A stretch of DNA of 64,000 nucleotides, from positions 46,266,194 through 46,330,193 of the forward strand of contig NC_080670.1 of assembly GCF_030247195.1 (NCBI RefSeq), given 5' to 3'. Within the stretch, counting starts at the first letter, position 1; each line of letters opens with the position of its first letter. The DNA comes from Topomyia yanbarensis. Its lineage: Eukaryota > Arthropoda > Insecta > Diptera > Culicidae. The notes beneath the pieces were generated by a model. It was not told where the DNA came from. It made no database searches and saw nothing but the letters and a program-made list of their open reading frames with translations. A program made the position numbers and the translations under genes. Positions 24,172-36,187 of the stretch are shown here, piece by piece.

Positions 24172-24340
24172 AGTTCCCGCGTGTTTTTTGTATACGACCA
24201 ATAAGCATGCTGTCAAAATTCACTTTGGGAGAAACATCCGGGCAAACCGTAGCTCGCCGAGAATGGATTGAATGTTAACATTTTATGAAAGAGAAAAGTT
24301 TTCTCTTTCGTGTGCTGTTGTTATATATAATCGGCAATTA
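24172..24340. repeat. family J repeat, copy 5
   Basis: CCGCGTGTTTTTTGTATACG at the start, TGTCAAAATTCACTTTGGGA, TAGCTCGCCGAGAATGG and TATAATCGGC at the end; full parallel to 996-1165 in reverse. Confidence 0.65.
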
Positions 24341-25452
24341 ATGGTTTGTTCAGAATTTCCTCTCAAACTAGGATAGGATCCGCCAGCTCTGTCCCGTGTT
24401 TTTGAACCAATTTTGAACCAGCTCGTGATTGGACGAAAGTGACATCGGCAAACGTTCGGCTTGGATACTAAAAGTACTAAAGGGCTGGTTGGAAGTGGCA
24501 TATTGTGATATAAAACATAAAACGACGATTGTTTACTGTGTTGTTTTTTTGTTGTCTCGAGATACCGCTATCTTTCCATAACATCCGTCTGTAATTATGA
24601 AATGCAAGGCATTATTTGGCAGACGAAATCAAATACAGAACTGAAGTTCCCGAGAAATCCGGTAACGCGGTTATCGTGGATTCTGTTCTGTGTTCGGAAT
24701 GATGCAGAAATGCCTCTTCGAAATCAAACCGAGTAACAGACTGTGTAGTGTAAGTATGAAAATATTTTTAACTTCATGTAAAAATTTTCTTTGTTCCAGT
24801 ACCGAGTAAATTGGAAGTACTTTGGAGTAAACAGGGAGAAAGTTATCCCGGAAATCGCTTCTTGTTCTTCCTTTGCTATTATCAATACAGTTGAATTTTA
24901 CAGTTTTCAACTGCATCGATCATTGGTGTAAATAGGAGCGTGTATTTTCTACTGCTGTTTTCTCCGGAAAGATCACATGAAGTACTGGAACAAACCTATA
25001 CATTGTTTCAAAACAAAAATTAAATCTTGCAGAAAAGTAGTTTTAGAATATTTAAAATAAATCCAAACAGAGAAGATTATTCTTGTGACAGAGGTAGCTT
25101 GACTCAGAAATCAACTTACAAAAAGTATGTAGCATGGAGATATTTTTCGTAATGTCCAACAACAAATATATATTATTTTGTTTTGTTGTATTTCGATGGA
25201 AAAAAACGCTATGATCGTTTAAATGTGGATATAAAGACTAAATCTTTGATGTTTGCAGAAGCGTGAAATTGGTACATAATATAGAATATTTTAAACAGAC
25301 AAATATATTGGCAACATTGGTCGGGTGGGGGCGTGTCGTTTTCAACAGGGATTAGAAAAATATAAGAAGCTAGCTGGTGGATCCTATCCTAGCTCCCAAA
25401 GTGAGTTTTGACAGTATGCTTATTGGCTCTTTTCGAAAAACACGCGAGAGTT
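24341..25452. repeat. second J arm, split by a 1025-bp insertion (copy 6)
   Basis: GGTTTGTTCAGAATTTCCTC precedes the insertion and GTGAGTTTTGACAGTATGC...CACGCGAG follows it. Joined together they match the right half of J1. Confidence 0.6.
24368..25392. mobile_element. non-autonomous TIR element with 8-bp TSD, 1025 bp
   Basis: Inverted ends CTAGGATAGGATCCGCCAGC and its counterpart at 25392, flanked by CTCTCAAA (24360-24367) and CTCCCAAA (25393-25400), 7 of 8 identical and exactly reconstituting family J sequence. The interior is AT-rich and non-coding. TSD length fits hAT or P-like elements. Confidence 0.75.
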
Positions 25453-28400
25453 GATATTTTTGAACAGCAAAACTCAGCATTAGAATTCTCCACGATTACT
25501 CGGTGTCTGGACAAGACAAATATTCTGTTCTTGTAACTAGGAATAATGGCAAAAAACTGACTGAAATTTTTAACTTGTTTCATGCATATTTTGACACTGG
25601 AAACCGCGGATAAAATTCAGTTTTGGTTAAATTCCCATTTTCTGTCAAAGAAATTCCTTCAAATTGGATTCTTCTGTGAAGCTTGCCGCTAATTTTTTTT
25701 CGGAAATGTATCCGATTTAAACTATGTTAGCAATTGACTTGCAAGTTCAATATAGTAAACTCCAACTAACCCGGTTCACGGCCGTTAGTCGCCAGCCTTT
25801 TGGAGCACGGAGACTTCACAGGCCCTCATTAAACTCGATCTATCCACCGCTCAGAAATATCTCCGCTCACCAGCTGAAAGAGACACGGATTTCAATTTAT
25901 GCTCATTGCTCACTGCGTTGAAGCGGTACTTCGTCACTCATTTTATTCAGTGCATCGCAGTGATTCAGTTATTTTCGATTTGAACTCAACTTCAGTTGCA
26001 AATGAATTTTGTTCCTATGCTGGCCTTGAGTAGAATTACCGAGCAAAAATGCACCGGACATAGATTATGCAGCCCACATATGCAAAATTAATGCTTCAGG
26101 TGACAAATGATTTCCCATGCATTGAAGGTATTTGGTTCTTTGTGAAACTTCAGTCAGCTTAGAAGTGAATAAATCAGGGAGTCATTGAAACTAAATGTTG
26201 CCTTTGGTAAATTCACGCAAAAACAGGCAAATGAATGTGATTTCGAACCACTGCTCGCCGCACATCTTCCTTTCATGCCCTTCCCGGATCAGTTTCAATA
26301 ACCATGTTATCAGATTGTCGTTCGGCTTTCTGGATGGGTTACCCAAGTCGGCCAATTTTCGCTGTGCGTACGATTAGTGATTGTCCAAGCAGCAGTTGCA
26401 ATTACACGATTCATAAGCATACCGTTTGTTCTACTTTCCATGCGAAACTTATTGATCAGCATGGCCATGAATGTGAAATTACATTTTTTACAGTCCAATT
26501 AAATGTAAATCTTAAAAATAAAATTACTTAAAAACCATTGCTGTTAGTTTTATTGGAACGGAATCAGAACAGATCGGCACTTCTGTCCGAGTACCTACAC
26601 CTAGTCTGGAAATGATTTATTTACTTTTTCGCGTGAAATGGTTTGCGAAATCGCAAAGTGATTACGTTGGTTATAAATATGATTTTGTAATTCCGTTTTC
26701 CTTCCTGTTGTGCAGCCACTCTCCGAAGTCGAAACCTCAAGAACGGTAACCAGCCGCAGACGCAAATGCACTGCTCACGTTTCAAGTGCTCGAATGGATG
26801 ATGATTAAACACTCCGCGCTACCCATTAACATATCAATAACTCATAAGATCGTCTCGTTTGCAGCTCGGCGGAATCCATACATGCATAGTTACTCTGCTC
26901 GCCTACTCCAGTTTCGCCAGCCAGCCTACAAGCAATTACTATCCAGTCCAAGACCTACTTTACTACCAACAGTGCATTCATTTTTTTTTGTCCGACCTGC
27001 ACTTCACACGCCTCCGCCACTAATCAACCTGCCTGCCTGGTATAATATATGTAGCTAGAAAAAAACGGCATAAAATCCCGATCATCAGTTGCAGCGAGCG
27101 GCAACCTTGAAGATTCCGTGCGTGTACTTTCCAACTCACTCCATCCAAGCTTCCCATCAGTCATCCACGGTTGCCGCCACCGAAAAAACGCCACCTGGCT
27201 ACAGGAGGGGAAGTTGCAGCGCAAACCGCGGTACATCCCGGTTAGCTTCATAATTCAATCATAATAATAATCACGCATAGATTCGTGCCACTTCTGCACC
27301 AACTTCTGTCTGTGCACTCCACGGATGTTGCTGCATTTTTTCGTTGAAATATATCGCAAAACCACACGCTCCGGTGGTCATCCATCGACCGTTAGATCAA
27401 TCCTAGGCGTCTAACAAGTTCCGCATGGATCACTCTAATGTGCACATCGTCTGGAACCGCTTCGCTCCCAGCTACCAGATTCGCTATGGACAGTAAAATT
27501 GGTGACCTTTCTGATGGATCACCATTATCGTTTCGGTCGAGTTCTTCCCGAGAGTTGAGAAGATGGCACAAAATGACTAAGCGTGTAAAAAATAACATAA
27601 TTTAAAGCTTCCCACCTACCATAGCTAGCTCACAACTGGAATAATTACTCACCATTAATATGGTAACGATGCTTGGTCGAATTGAACATTGCGGAACGGA
27701 CGAATTTTTGGGCGTTTACGTCCATAGTAGCACATTTCCGCAATCGCTCCCGGTGTGAAATTCCGGAGTCGAAGAAAAAAACCAAAGCCTACATTTTAAC
27801 CGGTTCAGCCGGAATCATCTTCCAGAGGAACCCACATTCGAGTGCGAGGTTTCTATTTCCCGCCAGAACCAGTTCCCAGTGCAGGACCACTTTCCCGTGA
27901 CACTGTACCAGCGGGAATCCACCTGGCAGTCGGGCTGCAATGAGATGTAGAGCAAGCGTATGGCTGCTAATTTCTTCCCGGCGGCAACAACGGGGTCCGT
28001 AATTTGACCAAAACACAGCTTCGCACCTAAATTGCTGCGAGATTGATCGTTATTAATTTGATCCTCGCCCGGTTGAAGCCAGTGCGCGAGAATCGTACCG
28101 TGCGGGATATCTTTGGCTGAGTAACTCTACACGTCTAAACAACTTGTTTACCTATATTACTTTCCGCGACGCGGTAGTGCCGCCGGACGCCGTCGGATCT
28201 AGGTTAGTTGTAGGCGAGCACCAGCACACGCTGATTTAAAGGCACAGACTGCTGTTCCTCGGAACAGGACGACTTTCTTCCGAGGAAATACTGGGTAGAG
28301 TAATGAAAATGTTATCTACACTTACCAACGGCTCAAGGTGGTCATGCATATAAATTAGGAACCGCCCCGCTCTTTCCTTTCGCTGTTGACGCGTCAAAAA

Positions 28401-28990
28401 GCGGACGAACTGTAATTCAAATCAATGCAGACAGAGAATGGTCGATCGTACTTAGCAGCCGATCATCGCTCACTCACTCTCAGCTGGAGTGTCAGTCTCT
28501 GAGAAGAAAAAAACTCACTTTTTTGAGAATGAGCTCCGGTATGTTCGCTCCCGAAAAATCCAACAAAATTCCAGAGAGAGCGAGAACAATCGAGTGCCGG
28601 AGAACGGAGAGAGGTTTCAATGCCGGACGACTGCTCACCGCACGCACAACGGACAGCACCAGTCAATTTTGAAGTAAACAAGATCAACGCTTACGGGCTA
28701 ACTGTAAAACTCGAAATACATACATACATGCCAACCAACCAACCAACCAGTGCTAACGTATGTCCGTCCGTAAACGTGCCGCGCCGGGCTAAGTGAGTGA
28801 ACGAGCGAATAACGTACGGTGGTCGCAGTTGATTGCAAGTGACGGAAGGCACACGCGACTTCGTTCAGTCGGTGCATTTGGTGGGGCTCGTCCGTGTCCC
28901 GAGCGGGTGGAAGTTGTCAAAGGTGATAAAATTTGGTGAAAAAAACCCGGGATGATCGGTGGTGGCAGTATGACTGTTCTGGTGGAATAT
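25453..28990. other. single-copy sequence, relatively GC-rich at 26.6-28.9 kb, no gene supported
   Basis: This is the longest stretch free of recognised repeats together with 36.4-39.9 kb. Frames reach 75-90 codons on both strands without domains. Several initiator-like TCAGTC/GCAGTTG motifs lie at 28480-28870. A host-gene 5' region or intron is possible but not shown. Confidence 0.4.
28826..28925 (+). promoter_or_regulatory. possible initiator and 5' splice donor
   Basis: TTCAGTCGG near 28865-28872 resembles an arthropod initiator (TCAGT). AAAGGTGATAA near 28919 could serve as a 5' splice site closing a short untranslated exon. No clear downstream promoter element is at +28, and no coding exon was found, so this is only a suggestion. 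Confidence 0.15.
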
Positions 28991-29020
28991 ATGGATGTGC
29001 TAAATTTGATAGGAGTGTTT

Positions 29021-29155
29021 TAAGCGGACCCTACACGAACAGAAATATTGACAATAAATCATATATTGATCAATATATTGATTGCGTAAGGTAATCTTGG
29101 ATGTATTGTTTCAGTAGAATTTAAATGGGATTGATGTGTCGAGTAGGGTCCGCTT
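29021..29155. repeat. short TIR element, family U
   Basis: AAGCGGACCCTACACGAACA at the left and, inverted, AAGCGGACCCTACTCGACAC at the right. A degraded relative lies at 60887-60920. No clear TSD. Confidence 0.65.
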
Positions 29156-29283
29156 TGAAGATACGATAAAAAAATGTTTCGAATTGACACATGTTAATTT
29201 GAATACCGATAACGATTAGTAACCCATATAATGACTTGGAATTCCTGAATTTTATAAAAATTCATACAAAATATTGTGCTTAA

Positions 29284-29559
29284 CCAGCTTTATACATGTC
29301 ATAATGGCGGTCAGTATCGTCAAGATCGTAATAAGTGAACAGTTCTTTTTGTTGACATTTATTGTTTACGTCACTCGCCCTGTAAGAGGAAGTTATCCTA
29401 CGTTACTACAATGCGTTGGATGTTTATTCAACGAACGCAATACACCCTTTACAGGGCATTGCTGTCAAAGTGGCGTAAACATGTATTGTCAGAAAAGGGA
29501 AACTAAACGTATTACGAACTAGACAATTTAGACCGCCATTATGGCACGTGAAAAGCTGG
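29284..29559. repeat. foldback element, family V
   Basis: Ends CCAGCTTTATACATGTCATA and, inverted, CCAGCTTTTCACGTGCCATA, both continuing ATGGCGGTC. Single copy in the window, no coding content. Confidence 0.65.
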
Positions 29560-29727
29560 ATACAGTGAAGATCTGATTCTATTAGCCCCCGATTTTGTCA
29601 GCTTCATATGAAAATCCGTTAGCAGACGAATTAAGTAAAATTAAAGTGAATCCTTTCTTGAGGGCACTTTTCTTCTTATATGCAAAATAAAAAGATACTG
29701 GTTTAACCCCTTTATGCCCATGTTGTT

Positions 29728-30489
29728 TGGGTAGGACCAGCTATTTGATAGTTTCCAAAAAGGTTTTCACGGGTTTTGCAGCGTGAGGCCGAACGTTGTC
29801 ATGTAGTGAGATAACTTTATCGCACTGCTCTTCGTATTGTGGCTGTTTTTCGGGCAGTGCTCGGCTCAATCGCATCAATTGAGTTCGATACCGTTCCCCA
29901 GCTATGGTTTCATTCGGTTTTAATATATCACAATAAAGTATACCGACCACCAAATACACAACATAACCTATGTAGCGTGAATATTTGTCCGAGCTGACGA
30001 CGTAGAAGCATGAAAAATCAAAAGAAACCCTCGTTCCTTGCTTTTGAATCATCCCCAAAGCATGTAATCGTTTTGGAATAACTTCGCGAGTAACTCCTAA
30101 CTCTGAAGTAAGCTACTCTCCTCTTACGTTTGGACTGAATCCTCATCGAGCAATGCCTCCAAGTCAGTGTCTTTGAATGATCTTTAAAGCGACGGGACCA
30201 ATCATGGCATTGATTCGCTCAGAGTGGCATATCCGAAAACTTTTCGAAGCTCTCGATGCGCTTCAGCCATTGAGTTCTTGTCGGCCGGTCTCACGAGCAC
30301 TAATGCAGGTTCTTGGTTGAAAACAATCCCATTTGCTTTTGCCGTCTTTGTTTATTATTTCCCACCAGCTAGTGATTTAGATTTGTGTCATGTCACGTGT
30401 ACTCTGCCGTAAAAAAGTCTATTGTCTTCTTCGGATAATAGAAGTAAATCCACACTTCCCGCACGATTATTTGGCTGATAACTAGACAT
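29728..30489 (-). pseudogene. mariner-family transposase pseudogene
   Basis: Segments in the order of a mariner transposase are visible on the minus strand. ATG at 30489 (MSSYQPNN) is followed by a frameshift to VREVWIYFYYPKK; an E-family insert (about 30268-30424) intervenes. Then come MAEAHRELRKVFGYATLSE, LEALLDEDS, LGVTREVIPKRLHALGMIQK, ILKPNETIAGERYRTQLMRL and LHDNVRPHAAKPVKT. The GDEKW region with the first catalytic Asp has been deleted, and the frame stops just after ...LETIK, where the conserved end should begin. It is a long-dead copy interrupted by a younger MITE. Confidence 0.85.
30268..30424 (-). repeat. family E repeat, copy E4, inside the mariner pseudogene
   Basis: Begins CATTGAGTTCTTGTCGGCCG, contains TCTTGGTTGAAAACAATCCC and TTTGTTTATTATTT, and ends CCGTAAAAAAGTCTATTG. 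It separates ...YYPKK from MAEAHREL of the transposase. Confidence 0.7.
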
Positions 30490-30668
30490 TTTTCAATAAC
30501 CAAATGTTCTCCACGCCAAAAAACAAAATGTCAAATCGGTTTGTTTACCATATGATTAACCTTGATTCATAAAGTTTTGCTTATGTCAAAATGACTGCTA
30601 GCACCATCTGATGACAAACAACAACAACGGATTGACCGTCTACAATCCCAATTTATCCTTCGACGAAG

Positions 30669-31259
30669 CACAGGGAACAAACATTCATGATAGAACACAT
30701 ATGTTAATAAAATTTGTGTAAACTTTTGAATGAATATACGTTAAAGCATTAGTGCCACCACACCAACTTATCTCAATTATCCATCAAATCCATACCGGAA
30801 TCGGTTCGAAGTCCTGAACGGATTCAGTATGGAATCTGGCTTAAAGGAAACAACCGATTCCGGCTCAATCGGTTGATTTATTTGAGCTGGAATGCATACT
30901 GAATCCACTCAGAAGTTCGAACCGGTTACGAAATGGTTTGACTGAGTTCCAGTTAAATTCATTCCGGAACCGGTTCGGATTTCTGAATGGAGTCAGCATG
31001 GATTCCAACTCAAATGCAACAACCGATTCTGACTCAATCGGTTGTTGCATTTGATTTGGAATCCATACTGACTCCATTCAGGATTCCGAATCAAATTCCG
31101 AATGGTTTGACCGGGGTAGAGAGGTATAACCGTTGTGAATTCAGTCGAACTCAGCCACTAAAAACATGACGACAGTACCTGATGAAGATATCCCAACTAC
31201 CTTCGGAAACGTTAGAGATTTTTACACAAGTTGAATGCTGAAAATGTCTGTTCTCTGTG
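30669..31259 (+). repeat. S-family long form, copy S1, with nested A6
   Basis: Ends CACAGGGAACAAAC and GTCTGTTCTCTGTG; TSD GACGAAG / GACGAAT (6 of 7). The A6 insertion splits it at 30948-31115; without it the length matches S2 and S3. Confidence 0.8.
30948..31115. repeat. family A MITE, copy A6, nested in S1
   Basis: TCCAGTTAAATTCATTCCGG to GAATGGTTTGACCGGG; TSD GT at 30946-30947 and 31116-31117. Removing it and one GT restores the S sequence GACTGAGTAGAG. Confidence 0.8.
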
Positions 31260-31319
31260 GACGAATTTTTATTTGGTTCCGAAAGATTCAGGCCATTCCT
31301 TTTTTGCCTTTTTCTGAAA

Positions 31320-31437
31320 AATTCCAAATCAAATGCAACAACCGATTCTGAGTCGGAATCGGTTGTTGCATTTGATTTGGAATCCATAATGACTCCATTC
31401 AGAAATCCGAACCGGTTCCGGAATGAGTTTAACTGGG
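31320..31437. repeat. family A MITE, copy A7, left-truncated
   Basis: Palindrome centre and right arm to GAGTTTAACTGGG are present. The left third is missing from about 31320. Confidence 0.75.
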
Positions 31438-31984
31438 TACCACTGATTAAAAAGCTTTGGTAATTGACCAAACCTCCCAGTGGACTTGGCTTTATGATGA
31501 CAAAACATAAACCGATTCAAGAAACACTTTCTCTTCATTTGTTCATGATACACCAAGGTTTGAATTGACCTTTCTATTCCGGTTAAAAACGAAAACGCTG
31601 AATTATTTCGTACTGAAAACAGCGCTGCAAAACTTAGTTGAGGCTAGGTATTTCTCGATGAAAACAAACCAATTTCCTTTGACTTAAGTTTGCATTTGTG
31701 ATTGTGAATGAGCTGTCAGAAATTTTAATACTGCATCTGTCAAATTTGAGCACTAAGCTAAGAAAAAAAAATACGGATATTTTTCCTCACCCTTTATATT
31801 TGCAATAGCATCTGTGAAATATTCCACAAGAATTATTTGTTGGACAGAATCTATTACAAATCTAGAAAAGAAGAAACTTTCGAGTCGAGCGCCGATGAAT
31901 CAAAGCACGTTCCAGTAAAATTCAACCGGAAAATGATTGTCTCCAGTTAGTATAGAGCATTGCATGAAAATGTATAACCTCACT
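31438..31984. other. AT-rich stretch, no gene seen
   Basis: No repeat match and no frame with a recognised domain. Confidence 0.3.
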
Positions 31985-32107
31985 TTGCTGACAGTTCAGA
32001 GAGCTTGTTTACATGAACTTAGAAAAATTTTGATTTCACCCAGTACAAGAAACTTGGTTCGAATTCTAACACCATGTAAACAAGCTCGCTGAACTGTCAT
32101 TTTTTCG
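31985..32107. repeat. foldback MITE, family R, copy 1
   Basis: TTTGCTGACAGTTCAGAGAG and GCTTGTTTACATG pair with CATGTAAACAAGC and TCGCTGAACTGTCATTTTT. A related element lies at 48811-48936. Confidence 0.7.
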
Positions 32108-32141
32108 AGGATTCTCACTCATATGACATCATCTTGCAATG

Positions 32142-32566
32142 TCCCATTCCGACTCCAGTGACACAATTAGGAATGGGCGATATCGATACGATTTTCTCCA
32201 AATCGATTTTTTCACCATGAAAAATCGGTTTTAGCACCCGATCTTTTCTGTTCGATGTTTGTCAACATCGATTTTATTGATTCAATAAAATCAATTTGGC
32301 AAATCGATTTTTCTCCAAAATTTCCATTGAAAACGACGCGATTTTTTCATAATCGATCTTTTTATCTCAAAATATCGATTTTTTCATCCGATCTTTCCCC
32401 TTTCGATATTTGACAACATTGATTTATTTTATTTAAAAAGATCGATGTAGAAAAATTTAAATTTTATTTTTCAAAATGCCCATGACTACACTAAATCGAT
32501 TCTAATGTGTCACTGCAGCTGGAATACTAACTAGAGCCAGCCAGAATTCCGGCTGAACTTACTGTG
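32142..32566. repeat. family C relic, copy C3, split by a P-family repeat
   Basis: ATTCCGACTCCAGTGACACA on the left; AATGTGTCACTGCAGCTGGA through GCCAGAATTCCGGCTGAACT on the right. The segment 32167-32480 lies between. Confidence 0.6.
32167..32480. repeat. ATCGAT-rich repeat, family P, copy 2
   Basis: GGAATGGGCGATATCGATAC at the start, many AAATCGATTTTT motifs, TGCCCAT near the end. A shorter relative lies at 5688-5830. Confidence 0.6.
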
Positions 32567-32660
32567 GTTTCGCATAACTTCTTGTGAGAATTGTGGGATT
32601 GTGTGCGTTTCCCTTCAGTTTGTCGATAAATATGTCTTCAACTGGTGCACTCTCTTACAC

Positions 32661-32809
32661 TCCATTGAGATGTACAAAAATTGTTTTAAAATTTATTTAA
32701 CACGGGTCCAACGATGGACGTCTGTTGAACGGGTATTTGGACGTCGTCCAACGTTGGTCCAACGAAAGTTCTTCATTGGACGATTTTGAAATCAACCGTT
32801 CTTAGAGGG
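32661..32809 (+). repeat. family B MITE, copy B5, diverged
   Basis: Left end mutated (TCCATTGAGATGTACAAAAA); right end CGTTCTTAGAGGGG. TSD not readable. Confidence 0.8.
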
Positions 32810-32849
32810 GCTGGTTTTACAGTAAATGGCAAGTTACGGCGAGTAGCCT

Positions 32850-32997
32850 CCCACTGAGACGTCCAAAAAATTGTTTCAAAATCGTTCAACACGGGTCCAA
32901 CGATGGACGTTCGTTGAACGGTTATTTGGACGTCGTCCAAATTGGTCCAACGAACGTCTTTCATTGAACTATTTTGAAACCAACCGTTCTTAGAGGG
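32850..32997 (+). repeat. family B MITE, copy B6
   Basis: Full-length, TSD CT at 32848-32849 and 32998-32999. Confidence 0.85.
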
Positions 32998-33064
32998 CTA
33001 GAACAATGTTTCATTATAGCCTACCGATCGCCAGCATCTAGTTTAACCCGCCTAGCCGCCTCTT

Positions 33065-33212
33065 CCCACTGAGACGTCCAAAAAATTGTTTCAAAATCGT
33101 TCAACACGGGTCCAACGATGGACGTTCGTTGAACGGTTATTTGGACGTTGTCCAAATTGGTCCAACGAACGTCCTTCATTGGACGATTTTGAAACCAACC
33201 GTTCTTAGAGGG
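33065..33212 (+). repeat. family B MITE, copy B7
   Basis: Full-length, TSD TT at 33063-33064 and 33213-33214. Confidence 0.85.
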
Positions 33213-33296
33213 TTTGCTCATAGGGCTGATGAGTGAACCGGTTCAATTTCGGCGAGCGCGTGCATCACCAAACCCTCTCATCTCTCTCTCGCGCTA

Positions 33297-33444
33297 CCCT
33301 CTAAGAACGGTTGGTTTCAAAATCGTCCAATGAATGACGTTCGTTGGACCAATTTGAACAACGTCCAAATAACCGTTCAACAAACGTCCATCGTTGGACC
33401 CGTGTTGAACGATTTTGAAACAATTTTTTGGACGTCTCAGTGGG
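33297..33444 (-). repeat. family B MITE, copy B8
   Basis: Reverse orientation, TSD TA; the right TA is shared with B9. Confidence 0.85.
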
Positions 33445-33446
33445 TA

Positions 33447-33594
33447 CCCTCTAAGAACGGTTGGTTTCAAAATCGTCCAATGAAGGACGTTCGTTGGACC
33501 AATTTGGACAACGTCCAAATAACCGTTCAACGAACGTCCATCGTTGGACCCGTGTTGAACGATTTTGAAACAATTTTTTGGGCGTCTCAGTGGG
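33447..33594 (-). repeat. family B MITE, copy B9
   Basis: Directly adjoins B8 in the same orientation, TSD TA (33445-33446 and 33595-33596). Confidence 0.85.
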
Positions 33595-33596
33595 TA

Positions 33597-34102
33597 GAAT
33601 CTTCTGCTTACATTTGCCACCATGTGCTTCCCCTGTTGATACAGCTGTCCATAACTTTACACCGGAGTTGAGTGCCGATGTTGCTTGTATAGAGATGCTC
33701 GAACACTCAAAATCAAAAGTTTACATTGTTCGATTGGAACCGCTGTTTTAAAACGTGGTATTGGTGCTCAAAATTAATAGCGTCTAAACCGCTAACTTAA
33801 GAAGAATAGATTGTTCGGAGAAGTTCTTGCCTTTGTGATGCGCATCTACAGGAATACATCGGTTAGTGATCAATTCACCAATTAGTGCTATACGAAATCT
33901 ATTTCCTGAACTAATTAAGATAGAGAATTTGAGTCTTCAGCAAAGTTGTAGCAAATAATACTACAAAAGAAATTGCTAAAGGCATGATATATCTAACAAT
34001 AATAGTTTTCAACAATTTTTATGGAAAACCACTTAAAATTGTTTTTTATGATAGCTTTTTAACCATTCACTTATGTTCTTGGAATCTTTTACAAAGTTTT
34101 TA
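33597..34102. other. AT-rich stretch, no gene seen
   Basis: No repeat shared with the window and no recognised frame. Confidence 0.3.
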
Positions 34103-34109
34103 GTTATAT

Positions 34110-34379
34110 CACTGAGAACTGACATACAAGTAAAGTTTCCAACTTGTGTAAGAAATAAAACTGTCGCTTTGAAATGACAACAGCAAGTAGCAACTTGCCA
34201 CTGGCTTGCGCTTCGATCGGCCAGCAATCGCTATACGGGACTTGTGTGCGGACTTGGATACAAAGGTGACTCACGCATGCAAACCTATATGCGATGGTGA
34301 TTTTCAACGTATTTTTATTTAAATGTTTACACAGGCTTTTCGGGAAAGTTTGTTCTAGCTTATATGTCTGTTCTCTGTG
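34110..34379 (+). repeat. S-family short form, copy S7
   Basis: Ends CACTGAGAACTGAC and GTCTGTTCTCTGTG, exact 7-bp TSD GTTATAT at 34103-34109 and 34380-34386; 270 bp, colinear with S6. Confidence 0.9.
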
Positions 34380-34386
34380 GTTATAT

Positions 34387-35085
34387 CGAAACACATATTT
34401 TTACGGAACAAAGTTACTTCCTATCTGTTGAACTTAAGATATTCCAAATTTTGTTATATTTTTAAGGATTCACCTCCATCTTAAATAATCCGTCAAAGAG
34501 CAAACAACATCATAAGATACTGAAAGTACTAGCTTTTTACTTTAATGTATTGGCTGAATTGTTTTTCGTACAGAATCTCCCCGAATGTTATGTTCAAAAC
34601 AAAATGCCGTCGCAGTGGTATATAATGGCATATTCAACCGCACTACGACACGCACTTCAGCTTCAGCTTTTCATAATAGAATACATCTTCCGTCAGGTTT
34701 CTGTCAGACCGGAACCCAGTAAAACGCGAGAAGTCTGACTACTGGGAGCCGTACCAAAACTATCGCATTTTTCCGGACAGAATTATTGCAGGAGTCGAAC
34801 AAAGTGTAGCAGAAATGTGCATTTCTAGCAAAATTCTTACTAAAACCGATCACCGGTTTGCTGGCAGAATTTTGATAAAAATCACACATTCCATCCAAAA
34901 TTAATTTCGCTAAATGTGTTGAAAATCCTGCATACCTTGTTTACATTCCCAGCTAGAATTTTTAACGTTCTTAATTCATTTAAAACAAGTTGTCAACGGG
35001 TCACGTACTCATTAACCTGGTTTTGCAAAATGATTTTAGTTAGAACTTGACTCATTTTCGCTTCACGCAATAACGACATTAATCA
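34387..35085. other. AT-rich stretch, no gene seen
   Basis: Short frames only. No repeat identified. Confidence 0.3.
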
Positions 35086-35135
35086 TCGGGGTGTTCGTGT
35101 GCGTTTGCGAGATCACAAGCGAGGCGTGCGCTGAC

Positions 35136-35274
35136 ATTCTGACTGGTTATAGTTAGTATTCCGGGTCCAGTGACATAACTCATTCTTACTAGAATCGGTT
35201 GTGTCACTGGAGCCGGAGTGCAAATTAGAACCAGCCAGCATTCCGGTTCATTTTTTCGGTTGAACTTAGCTGGG
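35136..35274. repeat. family C MITE, copy C4, left-truncated
   Basis: From TTCTGACTGGTTATAGTTAG to GAACTTAGCTGGG, including GTGACATAACTC / GTTGTGTCACTGG arms. Confidence 0.75.
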
Positions 35275-35879
35275 TAGGTGTGTGTGTGTAAGTGAATGAT
35301 CGCGCAGGGTTTTATCGTTTGTATGTTACTGTGAATCCGTGGGCATTTGCGTGTCGTGTGCGCTAGGTTCTATGAAACTTCGCGTGTATAAATTCGATTG
35401 AATAACCGTGTGGTTACTTGCATATTCAAGCGGGTTCTTCAACATTTACGCGGACAGCGAGTCTGATGTTGAATTTTGAATGTACGGTTCGGATGCTAGG
35501 AGAAGAAACTGAATTATTCTATATCACTAGAGTTCCCGACAAATGTCACCCTGAAACTTGTTTTCTAGTCTAGATTAGAGTATTTTTTTCGAGAATGGTC
35601 GGTAGAGGCTTCCAAAAGTGTTCGATTCAGGTTTTCGTGGAAATGCGCGTTCACTTAATCACAAGGACGTTTTCATGTTTGCGAGGCCACGCACGTGGGT
35701 TTGCGTGGATGATCATAATTGCATGTTCGCGTTTGTGATCGGGGTTGTATTATCGTGCAGAACTTGAGCGATTAGACGAATTTCATGGCGAGGGTGTGTG
35801 TGTCACATGTATGTAGCCTCGCGTGTACAAATTCGTTTGTATAACCGTGTCTCCGCTTGCGTATTTATGTATGCCTTTA

Positions 35880-36047
35880 CCCAGTAAAATTCAGCCGGAA
35901 CTGAACTGGAATTCTGGCTGGTTCCAGTTCGTATTCCGGCTCCAGTGACACAACCGATTCTAACTAGAATCGTTTGTGTCACTGGAGCCGGAATGCGAAC
36001 TGGAACCAGCCGGAATTCCAGTTCATTTCCGGCTGAGCTTAACTGGG
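35880..36047. repeat. family C MITE, copy C5
   Basis: Full-length 168 bp, TSD TA at 35878-35879 and 36048-36049. Confidence 0.85.
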
Positions 36048-36187
36048 TAAGTGCTCACGCGAACCGCGGTTTTGAATATACGATTCAGATCTGGAAGAGT
36101 GTTAGTTTCCTCATATCTCTAGAGTCTCCAGCCATGGTACCCTAAGACTTCTAATGTATCTTCATGTTATTCTTAATGTGACTGTTA

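Larger units (their letters stand above)
35086..36180. repeat. tandem 450-490-bp unit, locus 2, interrupted by C4 and C5
   Basis: Anchors GCGTGTATAAATTCG (35384) and GCGTGTACAAATTCG (35831), CACTAGAGTTCCCG (35525) and TCTAGAGTCTCCAG (36117) show at least two diverged units; two family C MITEs lie within. Confidence 0.65.

Noticed and set aside
32661..33594. Repeated palindromes resembling a CRISPR array
   Set aside because: Units are 148 bp, in both orientations, each with its own 2-bp TSD; they are transposon copies, not repeats with spacers.
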